A stretch of 64,000 nt of DNA from Burkholderia sp. GAS332 (GCA_900142905.1 FSRV01000002.1:2046001-2110000); one strand, 5' to 3'. Shown: positions 44,759-57,250, numbered from the stretch's first letter. Numbers and translations: made by a program. Notes: generated from the letters alone by a model not told the origin.

Positions 44759-45922
44759 ATGCGCCGCTCATCGTTTCTTGTTCGCTTCATCGTGATTGGC
44801 ATCCTGCTGCATATCTACGTCGGCTTTCGTCTGATTCCCGATATGCCGGTCAGCGCCACCGGACGGTGGTTATGCGCGCTGTGGCTGGTGCTGTCGATCT
44901 TTCTGATACCGCTCGGCATGCTGGCGCGCACCATCAAACAGCAGCCGCTCAGCGACCGCCTCGCGTGGATCGGCCTGCTGGCGATGGGCTTCTTCTCGTC
45001 GCTGCTGGTTCTGACGTTCGCGCGAGACCTCGCGCTCGCCTCGCTGCTCACCGTCGATGCAATCTGGCCGAACACGATTGCCATCGCGCACTGGCGCATC
45101 GGCTCGGCGGCAGCGGTACCGCTGCTTGCGCTGCTCTCGACACTCGTCGGTCTGTTCAACGCACGGCGCCGTGCCAAGGTGGTGACGATCGAGGTGCCGA
45201 TCGACGATTTGCCGGCAGCGCTCAACGGCTTCACGATCGTCCAGATCAGCGATATCCACGTCGGCCCAACCATCAAAGGCCGTTATGTGGATGCGATCGT
45301 CGATGCGGTGAATCGTCTCAAGCCGGATCTGATTGCCGTCACCGGCGATGTGGTGGACGGCAGCGTGCCGCAACTGACCAGGCACACGCAGCCGCTGTCG
45401 CGGCTCAGTGCGCGCCACGGCGCGTTCCTTGTGACCGGCAACCACGAGTACTACGCCGGCGCGAACGCATGGATCGATGAATTCCGGCGCCTGGGGTTGA
45501 ACGTTCTGCTCAACGAGCATGTGATCGTGGAACACGACGGCGCGCGCGCCGTGATCGCAGGGGTCACCGATTACTCGGCAGGCCATCATGACCCCTTGCA
45601 TCGCAGCGACCCGGTTGCGGCCCTCGCCGGCGCCCCTGGCGACGTGCTGATCAAGGTACTGCTCGCGCACCAGCCGCGCTCCGCCGAAGCAGCCGCAGCA
45701 GCAGGCTTCACGCTGCAGCTATCCGGCCACACCCACGGCGGCCAGTTCTTCCCGTGGAATTTCTTTGTGCGTCTCCAGCAGCCGTTCACGGCCGGTCTCG
45801 CCCGGCTGAACGGCCTGTGGGTCTACACGAGTCGCGGCACCGGCTATTGGGGACCGCCGAAGCGCCTGGGCGCCCCCTCGGAGATCACGCGATTGCGCCT
45901 CGTGCCAGGCGAGCCCGACTGA
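44759..45922 (+). CDS. Membrane-bound metallophosphoesterase
   Basis: From ATG 44759 the protein has 387 residues: about four or five N-terminal membrane segments (to residue about 135) and a C-terminal calcineurin-like phosphoesterase domain. The metal motifs are in order: DIHVGPT, GDVVDG, GNHEYY and GHTHGGQ. It resembles YkuE/YaeI-type enzymes with a membrane anchor that may act on lipid-linked phosphates. The substrate is unknown. The long frame from 44555 lacks a ribosome site. Confidence 0.87.
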   Translation: MRRSSFLVRFIVIGILLHIYVGFRLIPDMPVSATGRWLCALWLVLSIFLIPLGMLARTIKQQPLSDRLAWIGLLAMGFFSSLLVLTFARDLALASLLTVDAIWPNTIAIAHWRIGSAAAVPLLALLSTLVGLFNARRRAKVVTIEVPIDDLPAALNGFTIVQISDIHVGPTIKGRYVDAIVDAVNRLKPDLIAVTGDVVDGSVPQLTRHTQPLSRLSARHGAFLVTGNHEYYAGANAWIDEFRRLGLNVLLNEHVIVEHDGARAVIAGVTDYSAGHHDPLHRSDPVAALAGAPGDVLIKVLLAHQPRSAEAAAAAGFTLQLSGHTHGGQFFPWNFFVRLQQPFTAGLARLNGLWVYTSRGTGYWGPPKRLGAPSEITRLRLVPGEPD

Positions 45923-45982
45923 TGCATCGAGCCATGCGCCACGTATCGGCGCACCGAAGTCATATTGGATAGCGCGAAATAA

Positions 45983-46035
45983 CGCGGACGTCCGCCAAGG
46001 ACATCCGCGCTCCAGCGCTGAAGCGCCGCTTCAGC
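45983..46035. terminator. Two adjacent hairpins between convergent genes
   Basis: Stem 1 pairs CGCGGACGTCC (45983-45993) with GGACATCCGCG (45999-46009) with one mismatch. Stem 2 pairs GCTGAAGCG (46017-46025) with CGCTTCAGC (46027-46035) exactly. They fill the 122-bp space between the convergent stops at 45922 and 46045. On the minus strand TTATTTC follows stem 1, a moderate T-tract. Confidence 0.55.
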
Positions 46036-46044
46036 TAATTTGAG

Positions 46045-46569
46045 TTACTGCGCAGGCGCCACGGCCACGCTGACTTGCGGTGCGTACGCCACCGACACTT
46101 GCATACCCGGCGTCACGCCGGCGACCTTTGCCGGCTCGCGGCCCTGGATATGAAACACCGCGCCATTCGGGCCCTTCAGGGCCATGATGCCGGACGCGTG
46201 GTCGACGGCCTGAACTTCGGCGCTCACGTGCTGCACCGTGTTCTGCGGTACCGGTTGGGCGGCGGCGCCGTGGCCGTCGGCACCACGCGTCACGCTGATC
46301 ATGGCACTGCGCATCATGCGGATGTGGACCTTGCCACCTTGCTTGATCTGCGCCAGGTTGCTCGTATCGGTAACCGTGAATGACGCTTCGCCGCCCTGTG
46401 CGTCGAGCAAGGTCACCGAATGTTGAGTCTGGTCAACCGCCTTCACGACACCATCTGCCTGCAGCGTGCTGCTGCCTTCAAACGGCGCGGGCAGACCGGC
46501 GGCGAACGACACGAGGGGAGCCGCAGCAATCAATGCACCGGCAACAATGCCAAGAGCCTTATCTTTCAT
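46045..46569 (-). CDS. Exported protein of unknown function
   Basis: From ATG 46569 (GAGGA upstream) this is a 174-residue protein with a signal peptide (GIVAGALIAAAPLVSFAAG). The mature part has alternating strands with repeated valine-rich units: VVKAVDQTQHSVTLLD, VSAEVQAVDHASGIMAL and VSVAYAPQVSVAVAP. Two copies of an AVDxxxxxVxL-like unit suggest a small beta-barrel similar to CusF-like or OB-type periplasmic proteins, but no copper-binding Met/Trp set is clear. I assign no function. The frame further upstream to 46728 is not supported. Confidence 0.75.
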   Translation of the reverse strand: MKDKALGIVAGALIAAAPLVSFAAGLPAPFEGSSTLQADGVVKAVDQTQHSVTLLDAQGGEASFTVTDTSNLAQIKQGGKVHIRMMRSAMISVTRGADGHGAAAQPVPQNTVQHVSAEVQAVDHASGIMALKGPNGAVFHIQGREPAKVAGVTPGMQVSVAYAPQVSVAVAPAQ

Positions 46570-47034
46570 ACATTCCTCAATTGGGTGAGCAGCGGAAAAG
46601 AGACGATGTCGTGCGGATCGGATGCGCGTGGCATGACACAAGGGCAACCAAAAAGTATTTAGGCGAAACCGTGAGAAGTGAAACGTGGATTGAGCGCCAA
46701 AACGCACGACGCGTTTCGAAGTGTGCAAACAGTGTGTTTTCCGGGATGGACGCCGTCAACATTCGGAGTCCGTATTTATGCAAAGAAAGTTCCTAACTTG
46801 TCGCGGGATTTTCCGAAGCAGCGGACGGCGTATTCCACCGCCCTGCTCCATCCCGGCTTGACTTAACTTTGCAGAGCTGCCTAAAATTCGCCCAGTTCAT
46901 TTAACCGGAATCACGATCTTGGACAGTAGCAGGAGTACCCGTCGAGCTTCGATCTGCCCGCTCGCCTGATCCGCAAGATTTCCGCGCCAGCCTTTACCTG
47001 TCGCCGTCTTGCCTTCGGGCCCGACGGTGCACGT

Positions 47035-47051
47035 CGTTTATACCTCGTTTT
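47035..47051 (+). promoter_or_regulatory. PhoP-box-like direct repeat in the mgtC upstream gap
   Basis: CGTTTA-N5-CGTTTT (47035-47051) has the spacing and most of the sequence of the PhoP box direct repeat. It lies 190 bp upstream of the MgtC-like gene. A GC-rich hairpin with a TTCG loop (47004-47027) is just upstream. The whole gap 46570-47241 (672 bp) is otherwise empty of genes that I can support. Confidence 0.3.
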
Positions 47052-47241
47052 TATCCGCGCACTGCCAGTGAAGTGCTGCATGGCTCAATGCCGTGCCGAT
47101 GCTCCATGACTTTCAGCACGCGAGCGTTGGGCTCGCTTGTCTCGTCACGCCTGACCGCGGCTGCATGCCATGCATGGATGCGTGCGGCTGTCACGCGTAA
47201 GGTTCACACTGTGCGAATACGCGCCTCAACCTTTCTTACCG

Positions 47242-47949
47242 ATGACAATTGAATTCGTCTTGCGGCTCCTGGCCGCCTTCAGCTGCGGCGTCGCGATCGG
47301 CCTCGAACGGCAGATGCGCCAGCGTAACGCCGGCCTGCGCACCATCACGCTGGTCGCCAGCGGCGCGTGCCTGTTCGTCACGCTCGGCGTGCTGACCGGC
47401 AACGGAACGGCCGGCATCACGCAGATTGCCGCGTATGTCGTATCCGGCGTCGGCTTTCTCGGCGGCGGCGTCATCATGCGCGACAAGGGCTCCATTCAGG
47501 GGATCAACACCGCCGCGACCCTATGGTGCTCCGCAGCGGTCGGCGTATTGTGCGGTGCGGGGCATTACGGCCCGGCGCTCGCCGGCACCGCGGTCGTGCT
47601 GCTGACCAATACGGCGCTGCGTGAAGTGAGCCGTTTGATCAACGCGACGCCCGTTTCGAACGCGGACCTGGTACGCGAGTATGTGCTGACGATCGTATGC
47701 CGGGAGGCCGATGAGATTCACATTCGTACCGCGGTATCCAACTCGATGTATTCGACACCGCTGTCGTTCCAGAGCCTGACGAGCGAAGATGTCGACGACG
47801 ATACGGGACGCATTCGCGTTACGGCAACATTAAAGCTGCATCCGAAAGACCAGCCGAAACTCGAGCAGATGGCAAGCCGCATCAGCATGGAAAAGAGCGT
47901 ATCGAGCGTCAGCTGGACGGCCAAAGAAGCGGAACCGACGCCAGAGTGA
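47242..47949 (+). CDS. MgtC/SapB-family membrane protein
   Basis: From ATG 47242 the protein has 235 residues. The N-terminal MgtC domain has five membrane segments with the hallmark FSCGVAIGLERQMRQRNAGLRTITLVASGACLFV and GVGFLGGGVIMRDKGSIQGINTAATLWCSAAVGVLCG. A soluble C-terminal ACT-like domain begins near residue 145. MgtC proteins help cells grow at low magnesium and, in pathogens, inside macrophages, partly through ATP synthase control. I chose 47242 because it starts at the first hydrophobic helix; the frame from 47170 adds 24 residues without support. Confidence 0.9.
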   Translation: MTIEFVLRLLAAFSCGVAIGLERQMRQRNAGLRTITLVASGACLFVTLGVLTGNGTAGITQIAAYVVSGVGFLGGGVIMRDKGSIQGINTAATLWCSAAVGVLCGAGHYGPALAGTAVVLLTNTALREVSRLINATPVSNADLVREYVLTIVCREADEIHIRTAVSNSMYSTPLSFQSLTSEDVDDDTGRIRVTATLKLHPKDQPKLEQMASRISMEKSVSSVSWTAKEAEPTPE

Positions 47950-48111
47950 GTCTCTGCGCGTAAGCTCCCCATATTCGCGCGCATCGTCTACACTTAGTTT
48001 GCAATAGATTTAGACAATGTTAATTCCGCGTCCTGAATATGGACTGTCCCATAACCTTCGACTAAGCTCTGTCACCGTGAATTTTTCACACTCAACCATG
48101 GAGTCTCGAAT

Positions 48112-48366
48112 ATGGAACACGGCATCATTGCATGGCTCATCATCGGCGCAGTCGCCGGCTGGCTGGCCGGCGTGCTCGTCAAGGGCGGCGGCTTTGGCCT
48201 GATCGTCGACATCATCGTCGGGATTGTCGGCGCGTTCATCGGCGGCTGGCTTGCCGGTGTGCTGCACATTTCGCTTGGCGGCGGCTGGATCGGTTCGATC
48301 ATTACCGCTGTGATCGGCGCCGTCATTCTGCTGTTTCTTATCCGGCTCGTCCGGCGCGGCACCTGA
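48112..48366 (+). CDS. GlsB/YeaQ/YmgE-family small membrane protein
   Basis: The 84-residue protein has the transglycosylase-associated/GlsB layout: three glycine-rich hydrophobic segments with WLIIGAVAGWLAGVLVKGGGFGLIVDIIVGIVGAFIGGWLAG. Members are stress-induced inner-membrane proteins of unknown mechanism. A terminator follows at 48387-48423. Confidence 0.9.
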   Translation: MEHGIIAWLIIGAVAGWLAGVLVKGGGFGLIVDIIVGIVGAFIGGWLAGVLHISLGGGWIGSIITAVIGAVILLFLIRLVRRGT

Positions 48367-48386
48367 GCGTAGCACCTGATGTCTTA

Positions 48387-48423
48387 CGGCGTCGGGGGCG
48401 AATGCCACCTGACGCCGGTTTTA
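48387..48423 (+). terminator. Probable rho-independent terminator of the GlsB-like gene
   Basis: CGGCGTC (48387-48393) and GACGCCG (48411-48417) pair exactly, with an inner GGC/GCC stem around GAAT, then GTTTT. It lies 20 bp past the GlsB-like stop and just before the convergent CoA-transferase stop. Confidence 0.65.
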
Positions 48424-48431
48424 CCTAGAGT

Positions 48432-49946
48432 TTAGAGTGGTGCTTCCACTGCCGGCAACATCGAGCCGGTGTCACGCAGCCGCGTATGCCAAGCGAAAGC
48501 CTGGTCCAACTGATGCGGCGTTTGCCCACCCCATCGCAAGGCGTCCCGATAGTAGTCGCGAAGCAGATCGCGATACAGCGGATGCGCGCAGTTCTCGATG
48601 ATCAGCGTAGCGCGTTCACGCGGCGCCAGTCCACGCAGATCGGCCAAGCCCTGCTCCGTCACGACCACGTCCACATCGTGTTCGTTGTGATCGCAGTGCG
48701 GGACCATCGGCACGACACTCGAGATGCGGCCACCCTTCGCCATCGACTTCGTCGCAAAGATCGCGCATGACGCGTTGCGCGCGAAATCGCCCGAGCCGCC
48801 AATGCCGTTCATCATGTGCGTGCCGCCCACGTGCGTGGAATTCACATTGCCGTAAATGTCGAACTCCAACGCGGTATTCAACGCAATCAGACCCAGCCGG
48901 CGAATCACTTCAGGATGGTTGCTCACCTCCTGCGGACGCAACACCAGGCGATCGCGATAGCGCTCGAGTTCGCCGAACACCTGCGCCTGACGCGCGGCCG
49001 ACAGCGTAATCGACGCACCCGAGGCGAACGTCACCTTGCCGGCGTCCATCAGATCGAAGGTCGAATCCTGCAGCACTTCTGAGTAAATTTCGAAGGCATC
49101 GAAAGGTGAATTGGCGAAGCCCGCCAGCACCGCATTGGCAATCGTGCCGATGCCCGCCTGCAACGGCGGCAAGTGGCGGGGCATGCGCCCACGCGCCACT
49201 TCGTGTTGAAAAAACGTTATCAAATGACCGGCGATCAACTCGGTTTCCGCGTCCGCGGGCAGCACCGTGGACGGGCTGTCCGCCTTATCGGTGATCACGA
49301 TCGCCGCGATTTTGTCGAGCGGGATCTCGATGGCCTGCGTGCCGACACGGTCTTGCGGACGCACGATCGGCAGCGGTTCGCGATGCGGCCTGCGGCCCGG
49401 TATCCAGATGTCGTGCAGTCCCTCGAGCGCGAGCGGCTGGGCAAGATTGATTTCGACGATGACCTTGTCGGCGAGGATCGCGAAGCTGGCCGAGTTGCCG
49501 ACTGATGTGGTCGGCACAATGCCGCCGGTTTCGGTGATTGCGGCAGCTTCGATAATGGCGATGTCGAGTTTGCCGAGCTGATTGGCGCGCAGCATCTCGA
49601 CGGTTTCGGAGAGGTGCTGATCGACGAACATCACTTCGCCGCGATTAATCGCATCGCGCAGGGTCTTGTCGACCTGGAACGGCAAGCGGCGGGCCAACAC
49701 ATGCGCCTCGGTGAGCATGCGATCCACGTCATGACCGAGCGATGCGCCGGTCATCAACGTAATTTGCAGCGGCTTGCCTTCCTGGCGGACCCGCTCGGCG
49801 AGTGCGACAGGCACAGCTTTGGCGTCGCCCGCGCGCGTAAAGCCACTGGCGCCGACGCGCATGCCGTCCTGAATCAGTAGCGCCGCCTCGGCGGCTGAAG
49901 TGATTTTTCCGCGCAGCGCGGAGCAACGAATCCGGTCTTGGTACAT
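48432..49946 (-). CDS. Succinate/acetate CoA-transferase type protein (acetyl-CoA hydrolase family)
   Basis: From ATG 49946 the protein has 504 residues of the acetyl-CoA hydrolase/CoA-transferase family, closest in feel to the succinyl-CoA:acetate or propionyl-CoA:succinate (YgfH/ScpC, AarC) type. GIGTIANAVLAG, EIYSEVLQDSTFDLM with likely catalytic Glu290, and GGTHMMNGIGGSGDFARNA are the family motifs. It moves CoA between acyl groups in the cytoplasm, often in acetate or propionate metabolism. An ATG at 49970 is also in frame; I prefer 49946 because GGAGAGA lies 12 nt upstream. It is monocistronic. Confidence 0.9.
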   Translation of the reverse strand: MYQDRIRCSALRGKITSAAEAALLIQDGMRVGASGFTRAGDAKAVPVALAERVRQEGKPLQITLMTGASLGHDVDRMLTEAHVLARRLPFQVDKTLRDAINRGEVMFVDQHLSETVEMLRANQLGKLDIAIIEAAAITETGGIVPTTSVGNSASFAILADKVIVEINLAQPLALEGLHDIWIPGRRPHREPLPIVRPQDRVGTQAIEIPLDKIAAIVITDKADSPSTVLPADAETELIAGHLITFFQHEVARGRMPRHLPPLQAGIGTIANAVLAGFANSPFDAFEIYSEVLQDSTFDLMDAGKVTFASGASITLSAARQAQVFGELERYRDRLVLRPQEVSNHPEVIRRLGLIALNTALEFDIYGNVNSTHVGGTHMMNGIGGSGDFARNASCAIFATKSMAKGGRISSVVPMVPHCDHNEHDVDVVVTEQGLADLRGLAPRERATLIIENCAHPLYRDLLRDYYRDALRWGGQTPHQLDQAFAWHTRLRDTGSMLPAVEAPL

Positions 49947-50129
49947 GAAACTGAGTCTCTCCATAGTCACTAGTCAAGTCTACCGGTGCGCACGTCTGCG
50001 GTGCGCTTCGCTCAGTAGCCAGATCGTCGCACCAGCCGCGGCGTCTCGATGGGACGGCGTCGCGGCCAGGCGTTTCGTCGCGTGTGTAAAGCTCGCGACA
50101 GGTCCTGCGGGTGTTACGCGTGGCGCTGC

Positions 50130-50345
50130 TTAGCTGCCGAAGTAGAGATTGCAAAAGCTCATAGGCCCGACGCACTCTTCAGCCTTGGCCTTCGGTGCAA
50201 CGATACGGCTTTGCTCGGCGACGCTGTTCGCGCGCGGTGCAGTTGCTTGTGCAACCTGTTGTTCCGGAGCGGCAGGCGCCGTTTGCGCATGCGCGACAGC
50301 AGCGGACAAAGAGCAGGCAATCAGGGCAATCTTCAACACATTCAT
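50130..50345 (-). CDS. Small exported protein of unknown function
   Basis: The 71-residue protein has a clear signal peptide (LKIALIACSLSAAVAHAQ) and a short Ala/Pro/Gln-rich mature part with two cysteines in ECVGPMSFCNLYF that could form a disulphide. GGAGAACG lies upstream of the ATG. Similar short secreted proteins are common in Burkholderia and have no known role. Confidence 0.65.
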   Translation of the reverse strand: MNVLKIALIACSLSAAVAHAQTAPAAPEQQVAQATAPRANSVAEQSRIVAPKAKAEECVGPMSFCNLYFGS

Positions 50346-50515
50346 TTCGTTCTCCAGTACTTACGATTACGGCCAGTAGGAAGTCCTCTTGGGAGACTGC
50401 GTGGCAGTGATGAAACTATATGACCGCCACCTATGCAGATAAACGGGGCTGGACGGAAGTGATCTTTCCATCTGGCAGAAGGATCGGGACGCACGCCCGA
50501 TCCACCGCGCATGGG

Positions 50516-52624
50516 TCAACGTGCATTGAAAGGCGCGTCTTTGTCGAGCAACGCTGTGCGGATGAAGTGGAGGCAACTCAGGATGCGCTGCAGGTCGTGC
50601 CGCTTGTCGCGGTCCGCATGAACGGTTTCCAGGACGTCCTGCGCGACCCACGTGGCCGAGCGCACCGATACGAGTGCCCGCTCGAGCCCACGCGCGTCAG
50701 GCCGCTCGAAAAGCCGCGCGAGGTCGTCGCAAGTCTGCGCGAGGCTACTACGCCAGCGCGAATGAAGCGCTTGCGCGTAGCCGGCACGCGCCGCTTCATT
50801 GCGAAGATCGATTACGGCGTGCCCTACTTCGAGGGTGACGAGCATCCAGCGCAAGGCATCACGGCGGCGGCGGGAGCGCCGCGTCAACAGCATGCGCAAC
50901 TGCGAGGTCAGATCGTGTGTACTCGACTGAAAGCGCTGATTGAGCCCGGGCAGTTCGTCCTTGCACGCGGACACGACTTGCGCGCGCAAATCACCTTTGA
51001 TTCTTCGGGTGAGCCACGGCATATCCGCGGGAAACACCACCGCGAAAATGATCGCCGCGAGCAGGAGCGACGCCGTGATAGCGATGCCATTGTTGATCAG
51101 CAGGTCGGGCGCATACCTGACGACGTTGTCCGGTCCGGCGAGCAGGCAGAAGAACACCGAAAAACCGATGCCATACCCTGCCGCGCGCTTACGTGATGCG
51201 ATGAAGGCGCCGAGCGCAAGCACCGGGGCGAGCATCGCGCAAAGAAGCGGAAAACCATCGATGTTCGGATATACGTAGCACGTGAAAAGGTAGCCGGTCA
51301 TGGTTGCCAGTACCGCACCGACCGCCATCTGAACGGCCATTTTCGATGCGTTCGGCGCGGTCGACGTCAACGCACAGGCCAACGCCGCACCGATCACCGC
51401 CAGACCGCCGCTCGGCCAGTCGGTGGCGATCCAGAACCAGCCGGCGATCGCCATGACCGCCGCTGATCTGACGAAGGTAAACGCGACCACAAAGCCGTTC
51501 GTCTTGCTCACGTAGCGGCCGGCGGTGCGCTGCCCGGCTCCCGGTTTGCGCCGCGCCAAAGACGCATAGGTCTCGGAGTAACGGATCCATTCGTCGACAA
51601 ATCGATATAGCAGCTCCGCGGCCGTATCGAAGTCCGCTAGCGATTCAGCGGATGCGGCTTCCAGCGGCCGTCTCGTTTCGCGCACGCGCCTTGGCAAGCT
51701 CGCCTGAAAGACCCGCAAACCAGCGGCTACGCGCAATGCATCGGCATTCGTGCCTTGGGTGGACGCCAGCAGTGCCGATAGCTCGCGGAAGTACGGCGTG
51801 ACGGCGTCGACTATCCGGCTCGGGCCACTCACGCGCAGACGTTTGAGCAACTGATGCAGCGCATGCAGCCGCGCGCATGCGTCCATGAACTCGCCGTTCA
51901 GACGGCCGAGATGCGGGCTGCGTGAACGCATGGCTGGATCTTCGAAGGCAGCAAATGTTCGCGTCGCTTCAAAGCCGACAATCTCGTCGACGAGGTCCGC
52001 AAAGCGCCGTTCGAACTGGCCGCGCTCGATTCCACGGCCCAGCACGTCGGCAGCGAACGCAGTAAAATTTGTATATCGAAAGTGGAGCGCGCGCCGCAAC
52101 GCAAGGCTGGAACGCTGCGGCACGATCAGTGCACTCACCGCGCTCGAACACACGATGCCGACCGCCACCTCCGCGGCGCGCGTGAGCGCCGCCAGAAACA
52201 GGTCGTGAGGCGCCGTGACATTCGGAATGCCGATCAGCGCGGCGGTGTAACCTGCCAGCACAAAACCGTACCATCTGAAATGCCGATACCGGACCGCTGC
52301 TGCGATACAGGCGCTCACCCAGCCGATCATGCCGAGCATGTACAACTCGGGCTGCTGGACGAACAGCGCGCCGAGCACCAGGGCCGCGACCGTACCCACT
52401 GCTGTGCCGAGAATCCGGTAGAAACTTTTGGCGAGCACCATGCCGCTGAACGGCTGCATCAGCACGAACACCGTGGTCATGGCGATTCGCGGCTGCTGGA
52501 GATCCAGCAACATGGCAATACCCAGCGCCAGCAGACCCGCGGTGACCGTTTTCAGCAGATGCAGCCAGATCAGACCGTCGCTGTTCGCCCAGTCGCCGAC
52601 GGCCGGACTGAGTGTTGACAACAT
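50516..52624 (-). CDS. FUSC-family membrane protein (AaeB-like aromatic acid efflux candidate)
   Basis: From ATG 52624 the protein has 702 residues with two blocks of about six membrane segments each (residues about 15-165 and 365-515) and soluble regions after each block. This matches the FUSC/AaeB family. The block 1 text LLALGIAMLLDLQQPRIAMTTVFVLMQPFSGMVLAKSFYRILGT is diagnostic. AaeB exports p-hydroxybenzoate with a membrane-fusion protein; no fusion protein gene is nearby. GGAG lies 6 nt upstream of 52624; ATG 52681 is also in frame but lacks a ribosome site. A LysR gene diverges from it. Confidence 0.87.
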   Translation of the reverse strand: MLSTLSPAVGDWANSDGLIWLHLLKTVTAGLLALGIAMLLDLQQPRIAMTTVFVLMQPFSGMVLAKSFYRILGTAVGTVAALVLGALFVQQPELYMLGMIGWVSACIAAAVRYRHFRWYGFVLAGYTAALIGIPNVTAPHDLFLAALTRAAEVAVGIVCSSAVSALIVPQRSSLALRRALHFRYTNFTAFAADVLGRGIERGQFERRFADLVDEIVGFEATRTFAAFEDPAMRSRSPHLGRLNGEFMDACARLHALHQLLKRLRVSGPSRIVDAVTPYFRELSALLASTQGTNADALRVAAGLRVFQASLPRRVRETRRPLEAASAESLADFDTAAELLYRFVDEWIRYSETYASLARRKPGAGQRTAGRYVSKTNGFVVAFTFVRSAAVMAIAGWFWIATDWPSGGLAVIGAALACALTSTAPNASKMAVQMAVGAVLATMTGYLFTCYVYPNIDGFPLLCAMLAPVLALGAFIASRKRAAGYGIGFSVFFCLLAGPDNVVRYAPDLLINNGIAITASLLLAAIIFAVVFPADMPWLTRRIKGDLRAQVVSACKDELPGLNQRFQSSTHDLTSQLRMLLTRRSRRRRDALRWMLVTLEVGHAVIDLRNEAARAGYAQALHSRWRSSLAQTCDDLARLFERPDARGLERALVSVRSATWVAQDVLETVHADRDKRHDLQRILSCLHFIRTALLDKDAPFNAR

Positions 52625-52880
52625 GACGCTCCACGGCCGGCGGGAATCCGCCGTCGGTTTGATCGCATGTTGGCGTTTCATGAGAAAGCAACGCGTCCCG
52701 GTTTGTCGCTGAAAGAAACACCGGTGAACGCTGCGCACACCGGCAGGCAAGGCGCCGATTGTAGGCGCATGCGCTGCGCGCATTAATATGACGGGCGCGG
52801 AACGTCCCTTCCAGAACGAACAACAATGCGCTTGCGGGACAGGCGGACAATACGGCTTCTGCCGTGAAATAGAAGGATCG

Positions 52881-53882
52881 ATGGATACGTTACAAAATAT
52901 GCGAGTGTTCGTGCGCGTGGTCGAAGCGGGGAGTTTTACCGCCGCCGCGCTGTCACTCAATTCGACGACTGGCGCGATGTCCCGCGCCGTCTCGGAACTC
53001 GAAGCTCATCTGCGTACGCGCTTGCTAAACCGGTCGACGCGGCGGCTCGCGCTCACCACAGCGGGCGAGCGTTACCTGAAGCGGTCTCAGCAGATCCTTG
53101 CCGATGTCGATACGGCGGAAGAAGAAGCGAGTTGCGCGCACGAACGCCCGACCGGCGCGTTGCGCATGCACAGTTTTGCCAGCATCGGCCAGCATTACGT
53201 GCTGCCGGCCATCTCGCGCTATCGCGCGCTTTATCCCGAAGTGACCGTCGAACTGACGTTGTCGCAACGCATGCCCGATCTGTTCGAAGGCAGCGCCGAC
53301 GTCGCTGTGATCAGCGCCTCGACTCTGCCGAACTCCGAGCTCGTGTCGCTCCCGCTTGGTACAACTTTCAGCATCCTGTGTGCATCGCCTGCTTACGTGC
53401 GCGCTCATGGCGCGCCGCAACAGCCCTGCGACCTGGCCCATCACGAGTGTCTGATCCTGCACACACCGGCATTTCCTCCCCACGAATGGGTACTCGACGG
53501 CCCCAACGGCAGCGAGACGATGGAAGTGAACGGACCCGTGCACGTGAATATCGCGGAATCGCTGATCGTCGCGATTCGCGAGGGAATGGGCATTGGCATG
53601 GTGCCGCTTTATTCCGCGATCGCTGGATTGCGCGACGGGACCTTAGTCCGCGTGTTGCCTGACTATACGCTGCAGAAGACGAACGTTTATGCGCTGTATC
53701 CGTCACGCAAGTTCATCGATGCGAAGACACGGACGTGGGTTGAATTCTTACGTACGCATTTGCCGAGCGTGATTGCACGCGACGTGGCGTTACTTGCGGA
53801 AGTCGGCCAGATGTCTGCCGCCGATGGCGTGGCGCCTGTTGGAGATGCCAGCATGGGGGATGGGGACGTCGCTGCGCACTGA
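52881..53882 (+). CDS. LysR-family transcriptional regulator
   Basis: From ATG 52881 (AAGGATCG upstream) the protein has 333 residues. It starts MDTLQNMRVFVRVVEAGSFTAAALSLNSTTGAMSRAVSELEAHL, a LysR helix-turn-helix of the AaeR/DsdC-like group that guards efflux genes. An Ala/Met/Gly-rich C-terminal tail of about 30 residues is not usual. It diverges from the FUSC gene across 256 bp (52625-52880), which hold no other gene, and probably controls it. Confidence 0.9.
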   Translation: MDTLQNMRVFVRVVEAGSFTAAALSLNSTTGAMSRAVSELEAHLRTRLLNRSTRRLALTTAGERYLKRSQQILADVDTAEEEASCAHERPTGALRMHSFASIGQHYVLPAISRYRALYPEVTVELTLSQRMPDLFEGSADVAVISASTLPNSELVSLPLGTTFSILCASPAYVRAHGAPQQPCDLAHHECLILHTPAFPPHEWVLDGPNGSETMEVNGPVHVNIAESLIVAIREGMGIGMVPLYSAIAGLRDGTLVRVLPDYTLQKTNVYALYPSRKFIDAKTRTWVEFLRTHLPSVIARDVALLAEVGQMSAADGVAPVGDASMGDGDVAAH

Positions 53883-54007
53883 CACAGATTTGAGAAGGAA
53901 GCGCAGGCCGCACCTGCTCGAGGCAGCGATGCGGTTTGCGAAGCGACGGGCCATCTGTGATGGCATCAGTGGCGTTTTTTGCCCCCGTTTTTTGCCTCGT
54001 AAACGCA

Positions 54008-54036
54008 AAAACCCCGCCTTTTCGGGCGGGGTTTCT
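54008..54036 (-). terminator. Rho-independent terminator of the rRNA operon
   Basis: AAACCCCGCC and GGGCGGGGTTT form a GC stem around a 4-5-nt loop. On the minus strand TTTTTGCGTTT follows. It lies 15 bp past the 5S 3' end. Confidence 0.92.
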
Positions 54037-54051
54037 GGACATGCTGGGGAG

Positions 54052-54165
54052 CCTGACGATTACCTACTTTCACACGGGAATCCGCACTATCATCGGCGTG
54101 GAGTCGTTTCACGGTCCTGTTCGGGATGGGAAGGGGTGGGACCGACTCGCTATGGTCATCAGGCA
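54052..54165 (-). rRNA. rrf: 5S ribosomal RNA
   Basis: On the minus strand the gene starts TGCCTGATGACCATAGCGAG and contains CCCATCCCGAACAGG and the paired ends CCTGATGA/CGTCAGGC. It is the last gene of the rRNA operon. The 206-bp spacer to 23S has two hairpins, GTTTCGG/CCGAAAC at 54320-54353 and a CCCC-TTCG-GGGG stem near 54305-54317, likely RNA processing signals. Ends are set by eye to within a few bases. Confidence 0.95.
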
Positions 54166-54371
54166 TGACTTGTTGTCGTGTCGCCTTTGTGGGCGGCACA
54201 ACCAATCTGGAAGAAGTAGCTGAGAGGATGCCTCTCGTTTTGCACGTTCAATACGTGCGGGTTGTGTTGTTCGAGGCACAACACTGATCTCAACCTGTGT
54301 GCTGCCCCCTTCGGGGGTTGTTTCGGCTAAGCGCTAAAGCGCTAACCCGAAACGAAACACACTTGTTATAG

Positions 54372-57250
<2,879 letters not shown>

